64,000 bases of DNA from a bacterium HR25 (GTDB taxonomy: Bacteria; Chloroflexota; Dehalococcoidia; SM23-28-2; HRbin24): assembly GCA_002898615.1 (NCBI GenBank), contig BEIB01000001.1:10879-74878 (forward strand). Direction: 5' to 3'. The notes under the pieces were generated by a model that saw only the letters and a list, made by a program, of their open reading frames with translations, searched no databases and was not told the origin of the DNA. Shown here piece after piece: positions 26,148-35,255 of this stretch. The number at the start of each line of letters is the position of its first letter. The stretch's first letter is position 1. A program made the position numbers and the translations under genes.

Positions 26148-26684
26148 GTGGACGTCCCGGCTGAGGTAGCGCGCCAGTTCCAGGAGGTGGGACGGCTTCT
26201 CTGGGAAGCCGGACTCGTCTCCTCCCACGGCGGCAACATTAGCGTCCGCCTCCCCGATGGCCGGGTCGTCATCACCTGTCACGGCAGCATGCTGGGCCGC
26301 CTTGCTCCCGATGACCTGGTGGTGCTGGGGGAGGGCTCCTCTTCCGTCGCCCCCTCCATGGACACCGCCCTTCACCAGGGGATCTACGCGGCGAGCCCGG
26401 CCGGCGCCGTCGTCCACGCTCACCCCAGGCACGCCATCGCCCTGGCCCTGGCGGGGGAGGCCCTGCGCCCTCGCGACCTGGAGGGGAGGCACTATCTGGG
26501 AGAGGTGGTCCCCGTGGTGGCCCGCCAGGAGGAGGTGCCAGCGGCTCTGACCAGCCATGCCATCGCCGTGGTGGCCGGCCACGGCTCGTACGCCCGCGGG
26601 GACGACCTGTGGCAGGCCCTCCAACTCACCAGCATCCTGGAGGAGAGCTGCCAGATCATCTGGTTGCTGCGGGCCCTGGGTTAG
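26148..26684 (+). CDS. Class II aldolase/adducin family protein
   Basis: 178 residues. SSHGGNISVRLPDG is the phosphate-binding loop, VHAHPRHAIALAL the zinc His pair, and AVVAGHGSYARG the third His region, as in L-fuculose-phosphate aldolase and related enzymes. Usual length is about 200-220, so this is a short member. GTG 26148 follows AGGAGGCGGAGC. Substrate unknown; it could be a methylthioribulose-phosphate dehydratase relative. Its 3' end overlaps the convergent membrane gene by 29 bases. Confidence 0.8.
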   Translation: MDVPAEVARQFQEVGRLLWEAGLVSSHGGNISVRLPDGRVVITCHGSMLGRLAPDDLVVLGEGSSSVAPSMDTALHQGIYAASPAGAVVHAHPRHAIALALAGEALRPRDLEGRHYLGEVVPVVARQEEVPAALTSHAIAVVAGHGSYARGDDLWQALQLTSILEESCQIIWLLRALG

Positions 26685-27108
26685 GCCCTTCCCGGGGGAA
26701 GATGTTGAGGATGACCAGGGCCAGGAGGGCGGCCGAAACGGCCACCGGCAGGAGGATGCTGCGCAGCGCCAGGTCTCCCGCTCCGAAGTGGTATATGTTG
26801 GCGGCGATGGCCGCCGACTGCTCTATGAGGGCCAGCCAGAAGATGCGCGGGTAGGCCGCCGGGCGGCGGCTGACGTAGAGATAGACGACCGCCAGGGGTA
26901 TGCTCTGCCAGCTCAGCACCCGGCCCGCCAGCACCCCGTTCAGCTCTCGCTCCCCCAGCCCCAGGAAGAAGGCGCCGGAGGCGAAGAACTCGGCCACCGC
27001 AGCCAGGATATCCCAGCCCGCCAGCATCAGCAGGAGGATGCGAGGCTGCTGGGCGATGCGGAAGAACTGCTCCGGCGGCGACTCCACCCGGGCTGGCTGC
27101 TGGTCCAT
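26656..27108 (-). CDS. Hypothetical four-helix membrane protein
   Basis: 150 residues with four hydrophobic helices (about 22-45, 65-82, 90-108, 115-137), no recognised motif. GGAGGGAGCG precedes ATG 27108. It converges on, and overlaps, the aldolase-like gene. On the minus strand it follows the zincin gene after 21 bases, so the two may be co-transcribed. Confidence 0.6.
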   Translation of the reverse strand: MDQQPARVESPPEQFFRIAQQPRILLLMLAGWDILAAVAEFFASGAFFLGLGERELNGVLAGRVLSWQSIPLAVVYLYVSRRPAAYPRIFWLALIEQSAAIAANIYHFGAGDLALRSILLPVAVSAALLALVILNIFPREGPNPGPAATR

Positions 27109-27129
27109 CGCTCTCCCTCCTGACTGTTC

Positions 27130-27537
27130 TCAGTCCAGGGCCAGCTCCCGGAGCCGCTCCTCGTCCAGCCCCAGGTAGTGGCCTATCTCGTGCAGAAGAG
27201 TCCGCCGGGCCTGCTCCACCATCTCCTCCAGGGTCTCGCAGGCCAGCTCGTGTGGCTCCTGATAGATGATGATCCTGTCCGGCAGCGCCCACGTATAGTG
27301 GCTACCTCGCTGGGGAAGGGGCACCCCCGTGTAGAGGCCGAAGAGGGTGTCCCCCCGGCGCAAGCCGGCCTGGCGCAGCTCCCGCAGGGAGGGACGCCAC
27401 CGCACCTGGATATCGACATTGTGGAGGGCCGCCCGCAACTGCTCGGGCAGGCCCTCCACCGCTTCCCTGACGAGGCGACGGAAGCGGGCGCGGCTGAGCC
27501 GGGGCGCGCGCCCGGGCCGGAGAGGCTGGTCGTCCAT
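27130..27537 (-). CDS. Zincin-like metallopeptidase (DUF1025 family)
   Basis: 135 residues. HEIGHYLGLDE near the C-terminus is the HExxHxxGxxE zinc-binding motif; DRIIIYQEPHE is the preceding family segment. Family members are small cytoplasmic putative proteases with unproven substrates. Start ATG 27537 has no ribosome site, but TAGAAT lies 13-18 bases upstream, so the transcript may be nearly leaderless. Confidence 0.85.
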   Translation of the reverse strand: MDDQPLRPGRAPRLSRARFRRLVREAVEGLPEQLRAALHNVDIQVRWRPSLRELRQAGLRRGDTLFGLYTGVPLPQRGSHYTWALPDRIIIYQEPHELACETLEEMVEQARRTLLHEIGHYLGLDEERLRELALD

Positions 27538-27582
27538 AGGCGATATTTATTCTAGCACCCCGTGCTACCGGGGCCCGCAGGG

Positions 27583-29763
27583 CTAGCGGGGAGGGGGCGG
27601 GGCGGCGAGACTCCTGAGGATCTGGCTGGCCAGCCTGGTCGACAGGACAGAGCCCGCCCGGTTGTCCTCGTTGAAGACCAGGACGAGCCAGGAGGGGTTC
27701 TCCCGGGGGGCGTAGGCGGCGAAGTAGCCGTGGTACTGGCCCGGCCCGGCCGCCTCCGGCGTCCCCGACTTGCCGGCGGCGTCGACGCCGCTCCCGGCGA
27801 AGGCGGCGTAGGCGGTGCCACCAGGGCTTTGGGTGACGAGCCGCAGCCCCTCCTTGATGGCGGCCAGCGTCTGGGGCGAGATGGGCAGCTTACCCTTGAC
27901 CTGCGGCTGGAACTCCCTGACCACGTTACCCTGGGCATCGGTGATCTTGCGCACCACGAAGGGCTTCATCAGGGTGCCATCGCGGGCCAGGGCGGCGTAG
28001 GCGTTGGCTATCTGCAGAGGGGTGACGGTCAGGTAGCCCTGTCCGATGCCCAGGACTACCGAATCGCCGGTGAACCAGGGATTAGGGTCGCCGAAGTGCT
28101 CCATCTTCCAGTCGGGGTCGCGAGGGTCGGGGACCAGGCCGGACGCTTCCGGCAGCTCGATACCCGTGGGGGAGCCGAAGCCGAAGCCGCGCGCGAAGTC
28201 GGGCAGGATGCCGGGGTCTATCTGGTCCAGGGTGTAGGCCATCTGGTAGAAGACGGGGTTGCAGGAGGACATGAGCCCCTCGGCGGGGGTGAGGGGGCCC
28301 CGGTCCACCGTCTGCCAGTTGCGCAGGGGATAGTTGGGGCCGAGCCCGGTCCAGACGGGCGGGCAGGGGAGACGGCTGGCGGGGCTGTAGCCGCCCCTCT
28401 CCAGAGCGGCCGCCGTCGTCACTACCTTGAAGGTGGAGCCCGGCGGGTAAGTCCCCTCCAGGGCGCGGTTCATGAGGGGGCGGTCAGGGCTGTTGATGAG
28501 ACGGTCCGCCTCCTCAGGGCTCAGCCCCAGCACGAAAGAGTTGGGGTCGAAGCGGGGGTAGGAGGCGAGGGCAAGCACCGAATTGTCCCGCGGGTCCAGC
28601 ACTACCACCGCACCCTTCTGTTGGCCCAGGGTGGACTCCGCCACCTTCTGCACGTTGATATCTATGGTCAGGTGGACGTCCAGGCCTGGCTTGCCCGGCC
28701 GCTCGGCGATGACGCGGGAGACCTGGCCCTCCGGCGTGACGGTGAGGAGGGTCGCTCCACGCTCCCCGGCCAGCTCCGTATCGAAGAGGCCCTCTATGCC
28801 GGCGGCGCCCTTCATGTCGCCCGGCCGGTAGCCCTTGGGCTCCAGCTCCTTCAGCTCCTCCTCCGTCACCTCCCGCAGGTAGCCGATGATGTGGGCGGCG
28901 GAGTCCCCGTTGGGGTAGACGCGCTGGCCCTGGTACTGGACCAGGACTCCCAGGTCTTCCAGGGCGTAGAGGGGCTCCAGTTGCTCGGGAGTGGTGGACC
29001 AGGGGAGCCGCTTCACGGGGACGAAGTAGTAGTCCGGCACCTTGGCTTCCAGCGCCCGCCAGACGTCGGCCTGGCTGATGCCCAGGGCGCGGGAGAGGGC
29101 GGCGGCCGTGGCCGCCCTGTCCTTGACCATCCGCGGCACGATGCCCACCACGGGGATGCGAGCGTCCATAGCCAGGGGCTGGCCGTTGCGGTCGTAGATG
29201 GTGCCCCGCCGGGGGGTCTTGATGACCAGCCGCACCAGGGAGCGGTCGTCCAGCTCCTTGAAGATGAGGGAGGGGTGCCACTGCACGCGCCACTCTTTGC
29301 GGGTCTCCGTCTTACCGTCCGGCCTGGTGACGGTCACCTCCTCGTATATCAGGGGTATGGTGTTCTCCTGGGCTATGTCCCCCACCATGGCAGTGTGGAC
29401 GGTGACCCGCACCGGGACATCGGCGGTGTCCAGGGCCTGCTGGTCAGCCTGGGGGGTCGCCTCGTCGCGGGGGGCGGGGCTGGCGGCGTGGGGGAGGAGC
29501 TCGTAGTCCACGCCGGTGATGGTGGCCTCCTCGGCGATGGCCCGGTAGCGCCCCACGAAGTAGTCCCGCGTGAAGGTGGCCTGGGAGCGAGTGGAGAGGA
29601 GGGCGTACATGGCGTCATACTGGCCCTGCTTCCAGAGGTCGAGGAACGCACGCGCCGCGTCCTGGGGCGAGGCCGTCGGCTCCTCTGGCCCCCCGCCGCC
29701 GAGACAGGCCGCGGCGAGGAGGAGGATGGCCAGAGGGGTGGCCCACAGGGAAGCTCTCAACAT
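27583..29763 (-). CDS. Penicillin-binding protein 2-like transpeptidase with MecA-type N-terminal domain, lipoprotein
   Basis: 726 residues. Signal peptide with lipobox LAAAC (about residue 20), so it is probably a lipid-anchored exported protein. An NTF2-like MecA_N domain (about 30-150) precedes the PBP dimer domain (about 155-330) and transpeptidase (about 380-715). Active-site motifs are intact: Ser443 in STFK, Ser500 in SCN and Lys665 in KSGT. It cross-links peptidoglycan. The MecA_N domain links it to class B PBPs of Gram-positives, including low-affinity ones. TATAAT lies just upstream of its ATG. Divergent from the MFS gene. Confidence 0.92.
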   Translation of the reverse strand: MLRASLWATPLAILLLAAACLGGGGPEEPTASPQDAARAFLDLWKQGQYDAMYALLSTRSQATFTRDYFVGRYRAIAEEATITGVDYELLPHAASPAPRDEATPQADQQALDTADVPVRVTVHTAMVGDIAQENTIPLIYEEVTVTRPDGKTETRKEWRVQWHPSLIFKELDDRSLVRLVIKTPRRGTIYDRNGQPLAMDARIPVVGIVPRMVKDRAATAAALSRALGISQADVWRALEAKVPDYYFVPVKRLPWSTTPEQLEPLYALEDLGVLVQYQGQRVYPNGDSAAHIIGYLREVTEEELKELEPKGYRPGDMKGAAGIEGLFDTELAGERGATLLTVTPEGQVSRVIAERPGKPGLDVHLTIDINVQKVAESTLGQQKGAVVVLDPRDNSVLALASYPRFDPNSFVLGLSPEEADRLINSPDRPLMNRALEGTYPPGSTFKVVTTAAALERGGYSPASRLPCPPVWTGLGPNYPLRNWQTVDRGPLTPAEGLMSSCNPVFYQMAYTLDQIDPGILPDFARGFGFGSPTGIELPEASGLVPDPRDPDWKMEHFGDPNPWFTGDSVVLGIGQGYLTVTPLQIANAYAALARDGTLMKPFVVRKITDAQGNVVREFQPQVKGKLPISPQTLAAIKEGLRLVTQSPGGTAYAAFAGSGVDAAGKSGTPEAAGPGQYHGYFAAYAPRENPSWLVLVFNEDNRAGSVLSTRLASQILRSLAAPPPPR

Positions 29764-29780
29764 CTCGCTACCCTGGACAA

Positions 29781-29786
29781 ATTATA
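29781..29786 (-). promoter_or_regulatory. -10 element of the PBP gene
   Basis: TATAAT on the minus strand, 17 bases before the PBP start; no good -35 is visible. The short distance implies a very short leader. Confidence 0.45.
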
Positions 29787-29882
29787 TGCTAAGCTAGGTC
29801 TGGAGAGGCGGTTTGGCGGTAGCCCCCCGCTGCCTGGCCGCCGCTGACCGATGAGAGCGGCCGGGCGCGCCCCCGAGCGACG

Positions 29883-31262
29883 ATGCATCCCTGGGAAGAT
29901 AACGTCTCCAGGCCGCCGGAAGGGCCGGGCTCAGCGCCACCGGAGCGGCCCGGGCGCGCCCGTCGTCCCTCCTTCTCAGACCTAGTGGGGAGCCCTGGCC
30001 TGCGCCAGCTACTGCAGGTGCGGACGCTGGGCCAGGTCGCCCAGAACGCCATCCTCTACACCCTCCTCATCGTGGTGGTTCAGGAGACCCACTCCAGCCT
30101 CCAAACGGCGCTCCTGCTCATCGTGCTGACGGTCCCTTCCATCGTCCTGGGCATCCCCGCCGGCGCCCTGGCGGACGTTCTGCCTCTGCGGGCTGCTGTC
30201 ATCATGGGGGCGCTGGCGCGGGTCGCCATCGTCTGCGGGATGCTCGTCTACCAGTGGGACATGGCCCGGCTCTACTTCCTGGCCTTCGTCTTCGCCACGG
30301 TGGGAAGCCTGACCGGCCCGGCGGAATGGGCGGCCGTCTCGCGTCTGGTGAGCAGGGACTGGCTGCCGCGGGCCAACTCTCTCTATCTGCTGGTGACGAT
30401 GCTGGGGCAGGTGGGCGGAGCGGTGGTGCTGGCCCCCCTGCTGTTCAAGATAGGGGGAGCGGTGCCCGTCTTCGTGGTGGTGGCCCTGCTGTACTTGGTC
30501 ACCGCCTACGCCGCCCTCAACCTGGAGCCCCTGCCCCCGGCGGCCTCCACCGAGGGCGAGGAGGTAGGGCTCTGGCAGGCCCTGACCACGGGATGGCGCG
30601 TCCTGGCCAACAGCTCACCCGCCTTCATGGCCATGGTCTATCTGACCATCTCCTCCATGCTGATGAAGACGGTGGCGGTGTTGGCCCCCCACTACGTGCG
30701 GGAGACGCTGAACATCACCGCCGAGAACACCGTCTACGTGATGGTTCCCGCTGCCCTGGGGGCCGCCCTGGGGCTGGTGGTGACGCCCTTCCTCTCCCGC
30801 TTCCTGAAGGTGGACCAGGTGATGGTCATAGGCTTTCTGCTGCTGGTGTTGAGCCTGGCTGCCCTGGGGCTGGTGGTCTACATACGGGACGTTATCATCG
30901 CCCATCTGGACCTGGGGGTCCGCTTCGTGGAGGAGCGGCTGGGCGTCTCCTCGGTGATAACGCTGACCCTCATCCTGGCGGTGCCCAGCGGACTGGCGGC
31001 CACCATGGTGACGGTAGCGGCCCGCTCCGTCCTCCACCGGGAGTCGCCCGTGGGGGCGCAGGCGAGGGTCTTCGCTACTCAGAGCGCCGTGGCCGACCTG
31101 GTGGCGCTGCTGCCCACGTTCCTCCTAGGTGGCGTCGCCGACCTGCTGGGGGCCCGTCCCGTCCTGCTCCTGGCGGCGCTGGTGGCCCTGGCCATGTCCC
31201 TCTACGCCGGACGGGCCCGCCAGCGCTTCGCTCCCCTGGCGAGAGCGAGCAGCGTCCGCTAG
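29883..31262 (+). CDS. MFS transporter (12 TM)
   Basis: 459 residues with a 45-residue Pro/Arg-rich cytoplasmic N-terminus, then LGQVAQNAILYTLLIVVVQET and about 12 helices. The loop 2-3 region GIPAGALADVLPLRAAVIMG fits the MFS motif. A helix-breaking insertion around residues 340-360 (RDVIIAHLDLGVRFVEERLG) is unusual. Substrate unknown. The start ATG 29883 has no clear ribosome site, so an internal start is possible. Its stop overlaps the convergent CoA-transferase remnant in a CTAG. Confidence 0.78.
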   Translation: MHPWEDNVSRPPEGPGSAPPERPGRARRPSFSDLVGSPGLRQLLQVRTLGQVAQNAILYTLLIVVVQETHSSLQTALLLIVLTVPSIVLGIPAGALADVLPLRAAVIMGALARVAIVCGMLVYQWDMARLYFLAFVFATVGSLTGPAEWAAVSRLVSRDWLPRANSLYLLVTMLGQVGGAVVLAPLLFKIGGAVPVFVVVALLYLVTAYAALNLEPLPPAASTEGEEVGLWQALTTGWRVLANSSPAFMAMVYLTISSMLMKTVAVLAPHYVRETLNITAENTVYVMVPAALGAALGLVVTPFLSRFLKVDQVMVIGFLLLVLSLAALGLVVYIRDVIIAHLDLGVRFVEERLGVSSVITLTLILAVPSGLAATMVTVAARSVLHRESPVGAQARVFATQSAVADLVALLPTFLLGGVADLLGARPVLLLAALVALAMSLYAGRARQRFAPLARASSVR

Positions 31263-31564
31263 CGGCCGGCCCTCTGGCAGGGGACGCCCCGTCCCTGGAG
31301 GCGGCGCAGCCAGACCGCCACATCGTCCCGGGCGAAGATGGACTCCAGGAGCCGGCCCAGCCTCCCCCGGGGCGGGGCGCTGGAGACGGCCTGCCAGGAG
31401 CCCGGGTAGGCCAGCTCCGGACGGCCCAGGGCGCGGGCGAGCCGTCGCCATTGCTCCTCGTCTTCCAGGAGGAGGCGCAGGTAGCCGTCCCGGCACCGGT
31501 AGCGACGGCGCGCCGGCGAGGCGCGGGCGGCCCCCGCCTCAGCAGACGAGGGTGCGGCCGCCAT
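31259..31564 (-). pseudogene. Remnant of a family III CoA-transferase (CaiB/BaiF type), C-terminal part only
   Basis: The 101-residue open frame contains RCRDGYLRLLLEDEEQWRRL, ALGRPELA and LEAIFARDD-like/GVPCQRA stretches. These correspond to the C-terminal domain of CaiB/BaiF CoA-transferases (DG.......D..W..LC.ALGRPEL ... GVPC.P). A full enzyme has about 400 residues; here the N-terminal 200 or more residues with the catalytic Asp are missing and the frame stops just after GVPC. The open frame starts inside the SDR gene (26-base overlap), so it may still be translated as a small protein. Most likely decayed DNA left by a deletion. Confidence 0.6.
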
Positions 31565-32351
31565 CGATGGTGACGACGTCGCCGGTGATGAAGGAGGCGT
31601 CGGGGCCGCAGAGGAAGGCTACCAGCCGGCCCACCTCCTCGGGCTGGGCCTCTCTCCCCAGCGGTATGCTGGCCAGCCAGCTCTCCCGGCCGGGGCCGCG
31701 GGTGACATCGGCCATGCGATATGTGTCCACCAGGCCGGGACAGACGCAGTTGACCCGGATGCGGTAGGGGGCCAGCTCCCGCGCCAGGATGCGAGTGAAA
31801 TGGATGAGGCCGGCCTTGCTGGTGCCGTAGGCGGCGTAGGCCGGGAGGGCCAGCCGGCCCGCCACCGAGGAGACGTTGACGATGCAGCCCCCCTGTCCCT
31901 GGTCGATGAGGGCGCGGGCCACGGCCCGCGTCACCAGGAAGGTGCCGGTCAGATTGACCTCCATGACGCGGCGCCAGTCCTCCTCGGCCAGCTCCACCAC
32001 GGGGACGCGGTCGCGGCCGCGGGAGGCGGCGGCGTTGTTCACCAGGATGTCCACCCGACCCAGTTCGCTCAGGGTGCGGTCCACCAGCGACTGGACGTCC
32101 TGGGCGCGGGTGACGTCCACCACCAGGGGCAGGGCACGGCACCCCAGCGACCGCACCTCCTCCGCCACAGACTCCACGTCCCGCCAGCCTATGGCCTTCT
32201 CCTCCTCCGGATAGCTCTCTGGCGGACGGCCGGAGCCGGTCACCACCACGTCCGCCCCCTCCTGGGCCAGGGCCAGGGCTATCTGACGACCGATGCTCCG
32301 GTAGCGGCCGGCCCCGGTGACGATGGCTACCTTGCCGCTCAGCGGGCCCAT
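31539..32351 (-). CDS. Short-chain dehydrogenase/reductase
   Basis: 270 residues. Classical SDR: cofactor loop TGAGRYRSIGRQ (a slightly expanded glycine motif), NNAA, catalytic Ser in NVSSVAG, Tyr and Lys in YAAYGTSKAG, and the C-terminal ITGDVVTIDGGRT. It probably interconverts an alcohol and a ketone with NAD(P)H. ATG 32351 has GAGGGGGTAGAAGAG upstream; ATG 32396 lies earlier but without a site. It follows the GT4 gene with a 23-base gap between that stop and this start. Confidence 0.88.
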   Translation of the reverse strand: MGPLSGKVAIVTGAGRYRSIGRQIALALAQEGADVVVTGSGRPPESYPEEEKAIGWRDVESVAEEVRSLGCRALPLVVDVTRAQDVQSLVDRTLSELGRVDILVNNAAASRGRDRVPVVELAEEDWRRVMEVNLTGTFLVTRAVARALIDQGQGGCIVNVSSVAGRLALPAYAAYGTSKAGLIHFTRILARELAPYRIRVNCVCPGLVDTYRMADVTRGPGRESWLASIPLGREAQPEEVGRLVAFLCGPDASFITGDVVTIDGGRTLVC

Positions 32352-32373
32352 CTCTTCTACCCCCTCGAGGCCG

Positions 32374-33600
32374 TCAGCGACAGCCTCCGTGGACATAGGT
32401 AGGGTGCCGGTGCCCCAGCAGTTCCCGGTAGGTGCTCTCCACCCCGTCGGCCACCCGTTGCCAGTCGTAGCGGGCCACCTGTCGGCGGGCGGCCTCGCCC
32501 AGACGCTGGCGCAGGGCGGCGTCCGCCAAGAGGGCCTCCAGCCGGCGGGCGAAGCTACGGGGCTGTGGCGTGGGCACCAGGTAGCCGGTCTCGCCGTCCA
32601 GGACGGTGTCCCGCAGCCCACCGACCCCCGAGGCGACGACGGGGACGCCGCAGGCCATGGCCTCCAGGGCTACTAGGCCGAAGCTCTCGTAGTAAGAGGG
32701 GACGGCGCAGACGTCGGCGGCGTTGTAGTGGAGGGGCAGCTCCTCATGGGGGACGGCGGGCCGGAACTCCAACCGCTCCCTTATGCTCAGAGCCCTTGCC
32801 AGCCGCTCCAGGCGCTGGCGCCTCTCGTCGTCTCGCTCGTCGCCGCCGACGATGAGTAGGCGGGCCGGCGTCTGCAGGAGAGCGAAGGCCCGCAGCAGGA
32901 GGTCGAGCCCCTTGATGGCCTCCAGCCGCCCCACGAAGAGGACAAGGGGAAGATCGTCCGGGAGGCCCAGGCGGGCCCGGGCCGCCGCCTTGTCGGCGGG
33001 ATGGAAGAGGCGGGCATCTACCCCGCAGGGGACGACCCGGATGCGTTCCCCCTCCACCCCGTAGAGACGCTCCAGCATCCGGCGCTCGTCCTGGCTGGGA
33101 CAGATGATGCGATCCGCTCCGCGCGCCAGCTCCCGCTCCGCCCGGATGCGGTGCGCCGGCTCTCGCTGGCCCATGGTGAGGCTCTTCACCTCTCCCAGCG
33201 TGTGGAACATCATGACGTGGGGGAGGCGCCAGCGCTCCTTCAGGAGTTGGCCGGCCCAGCCGGAGAGCCAGTAGTGGCTGTGGACCAGGTCATAAGCGCG
33301 GCCTTCCCTTTCGGCGAAGGCCATGACGCCCCGCACGAACTGGGGCAGGTAGGTGTAGAGGTCCTCTTTGTCCGCCTCCCAGGGGCCGGCCTCTATCTGG
33401 ACCAGACGGACGTTGCCCGCCAGGGGCTGGACGGCGGGGCTGTCCGGGGCGGCGCGGCGGGTGAAGATGTCCAGGCAATGGCCGCGGCGGCCCAACTCCT
33501 TCCCTACCTCCCGCACATAGACGTTCATGCCGCCACTGTCCCGGGTCCCCGGCAGGGCCAGGGGGGAGCTGTGGTAGGTGAGCACGGCGATACGACACAT
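32374..33600 (-). CDS. Glycosyltransferase family 4, MshA/sucrose-phosphate-synthase-like
   Basis: 408 residues. SPLALPGTRDSGGMNVYVREV is the N-terminal loop typical of the MshA/SPS group; VHSHYWLSGWAG, LFVGRLEAIKGLD and PSYYESFGLVALEAMACGVPVVAS complete the GT-B sites. Relatives use UDP-sugars for inositol- or sugar-phosphate acceptors; the acceptor here is unknown, and no other mycothiol gene is present. AGGGGCTAGGG lies before ATG 33600, two bases after the stop of the acyltransferase-like gene. Confidence 0.87.
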   Translation of the reverse strand: MCRIAVLTYHSSPLALPGTRDSGGMNVYVREVGKELGRRGHCLDIFTRRAAPDSPAVQPLAGNVRLVQIEAGPWEADKEDLYTYLPQFVRGVMAFAEREGRAYDLVHSHYWLSGWAGQLLKERWRLPHVMMFHTLGEVKSLTMGQREPAHRIRAERELARGADRIICPSQDERRMLERLYGVEGERIRVVPCGVDARLFHPADKAAARARLGLPDDLPLVLFVGRLEAIKGLDLLLRAFALLQTPARLLIVGGDERDDERRQRLERLARALSIRERLEFRPAVPHEELPLHYNAADVCAVPSYYESFGLVALEAMACGVPVVASGVGGLRDTVLDGETGYLVPTPQPRSFARRLEALLADAALRQRLGEAARRQVARYDWQRVADGVESTYRELLGHRHPTYVHGGCR

Positions 33601-33602
33601 CC

Positions 33603-34583
33603 CTAGCCCCTGCGCAACAGGCAGCGGTAGATGGACCGATCCCGGGCGCCCAGGTCGTACTTGTAGGGCTCGGCCCCTCGCAGGAAGTCGAAGCGGCGGT
33701 AGCCCTCCCGGATGGCCTCCTCTATGAGGAGGGCCTTGGAGAGGAGCCCCACAGCGAGCTGGCCGTAGGCCGGGTCGTAGCCGCTGTTGTAGAGCTGAAG
33801 GGTGCCGGGGGCGGTAAAGCAGAGGAGGCCGGCTACCCGCTCCCCGGCCAGTCGCAGGAACCAGAGCTGAGCGGCGCCCTCCTCGGCCAGCGCCACCACC
33901 AGACGACGGAAGAAGCGGTCCATGCGCTCCGTCATGAAGTGGGCCTTCTCGGGGCGGCTGATGCGATGGAGATGGATGAACTCGTCCAGGGCGGCGGCCA
34001 CCTCGTCGGGCTGCTGGAGCCGCTCCATTCGATGGTCTCCCACCCGGGAGAGGCGGCGCAGCTTGCGCAGCAGCTCGTGACGGTCTTTACCGGGGAGGGA
34101 CTCCAGGTACTCCTCCCAGCTCGCGGGGAGGGCCATCTGGGGCGCTACCGCCTCCCGCTCCAGGTGGACCTGGTAGCCGGCGGCACTGGCCAGCCGGGGA
34201 AGCAGCTCCAGGGTGGGGGAGCCCTCCGGCAGGCCCCAGAGGGCCACCTCCTGCCAGGGCCTCTGGCCGAGGGCGTCCAGCAGGGCGGAGAGCGCCTCCT
34301 CCTCCGCTCCCTGGGCCAGCACGAAGTCCAGATAATCGCACACGTTGGGGTCACCGGCGAGGGAGAGCTGGCCGTCGTTCTCCATGAGGGGGGCGATGCC
34401 GATGATCTCCTGGCTCCTGTGAGCGGCCAGGAGGAGGAGGGGCCTACCCTCGCCGAACTCCTCCCACCAGATGCGCAGCCAGGTGGGCGTAAGGAAGACG
34501 TAGGGGAGGGCTCCCCGGCGGTGCAGCTCGCGCCATGGCCCTTCGAGGGCCTGGAGCTCCTGCTGGAGGACGGCCGTCGTCAA
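33603..34583 (-). CDS. GNAT-type acyltransferase of the BioF2/FemAB-like group
   Basis: 326 residues. [20 protein letters not shown] at the N-terminus, [14 protein letters not shown] in the middle and [19 protein letters not shown] at the C-terminus match the Acetyltransf_6 family seen in polysaccharide and cell-wall loci; substrate unknown. The start is TTG at 34583, overlapping the folE stop in TTGA, so translation is likely coupled. Confidence 0.8.
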   Translation of the reverse strand: MTTAVLQQELQALEGPWRELHRRGALPYVFLTPTWLRIWWEEFGEGRPLLLLAAHRSQEIIGIAPLMENDGQLSLAGDPNVCDYLDFVLAQGAEEEALSALLDALGQRPWQEVALWGLPEGSPTLELLPRLASAAGYQVHLEREAVAPQMALPASWEEYLESLPGKDRHELLRKLRRLSRVGDHRMERLQQPDEVAAALDEFIHLHRISRPEKAHFMTERMDRFFRRLVVALAEEGAAQLWFLRLAGERVAGLLCFTAPGTLQLYNSGYDPAYGQLAVGLLSKALLIEEAIREGYRRFDFLRGAEPYKYDLGARDRSIYRCLLRRG

Positions 34584-35176
34584 CTCGCGCTACCTCGCAC
34601 CAGGGCCAGGAACTCGGAGCGGGTGACGCCGCTGCCGCGGAAGACCCCGCGCACGGCGGAGGTGACCAGGACGCTGCCCGGCTTCTTTATCCCCCGCATG
34701 CTCATGCACAGGTGCTCCGCCTCCACCACCACCGCCACGCCCTGGGGCCGCAGCCCCTCCATCAGGTAGTCAGCTATCTGGCTGGTGAGCCTCTCTTGGA
34801 CCTGGGGCCGCCGGGCCAGCACGTCCACCAGGCGGGCGATCTTGCTGGCGCCGACGATCTGCCCCTTGGGGACGTAGCCCACGTGGGCCTGTCCGAAGAA
34901 GGGGACGAAGTGATGCTCGCACAGGGAGTAGAAGGGAATCTGGCGCAGGATCACCATCTCCTGATGGGGCTCCGGGAAGGTGCGCTGGAGCAGGACCAGG
35001 GGATCCTCCCGCAGGCCGGCGAACATCTCGGCGTAGAGATCGGCGATGCGGCGCGGCGTGTCGGCGAGGCCCGGCCGGCCGGGGTCCTCCCCTATCGCCT
35101 CGATGATCTGGCGGACGGCATCCGCTATGCGGTGGAGGTCAACCGTCGGGCGGGCCAGCGGTTCGGAAGTCTCCAT
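34580..35176 (-). CDS. folE: GTP cyclohydrolase I, type IA
   Basis: 198 residues. Zinc and catalytic motifs are present: [15 protein letters not shown] (Cys, His, His), GLSK-equivalent [11 protein letters not shown], and [11 protein letters not shown] with the second Cys. It converts GTP to dihydroneopterin triphosphate, the first step of folate (or other pterin) synthesis. No other folate gene is adjacent. TACAAT with an extended TGC is found 30 bases upstream (35213-35208), so a promoter separates it from thrC. Confidence 0.95.
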   Translation of the reverse strand: METSEPLARPTVDLHRIADAVRQIIEAIGEDPGRPGLADTPRRIADLYAEMFAGLREDPLVLLQRTFPEPHQEMVILRQIPFYSLCEHHFVPFFGQAHVGYVPKGQIVGASKIARLVDVLARRPQVQERLTSQIADYLMEGLRPQGVAVVVEAEHLCMSMRGIKKPGSVLVTSAVRGVFRGSGVTRSEFLALVRGSAS

Positions 35177-35207
35177 GGAAGATGCAGTGCCAAGAGGTGT
35201 CCCTTTA

Positions 35208-35213
35208 ATTGTA
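35208..35213 (-). promoter_or_regulatory. Extended -10 element before folE
   Basis: Minus strand TGCTACAAT, with TACAAT at 35213-35208, 32 bases before the folE ATG and within the short thrC-folE gap. There is no convincing -35, which extended -10 promoters can lack. Confidence 0.4.
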
Positions 35214-35255
35214 GCAGGTGCTTCAAGTAAATACGAAGCGGATGCGGCGGGGGCT

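Noticed and set aside
27562..29847. A 761-codon plus-strand frame opposite the PBP gene
   Set aside because: The PBP has lipobox and all catalytic motifs; the opposite frame is Gly/Val/His-rich noise.
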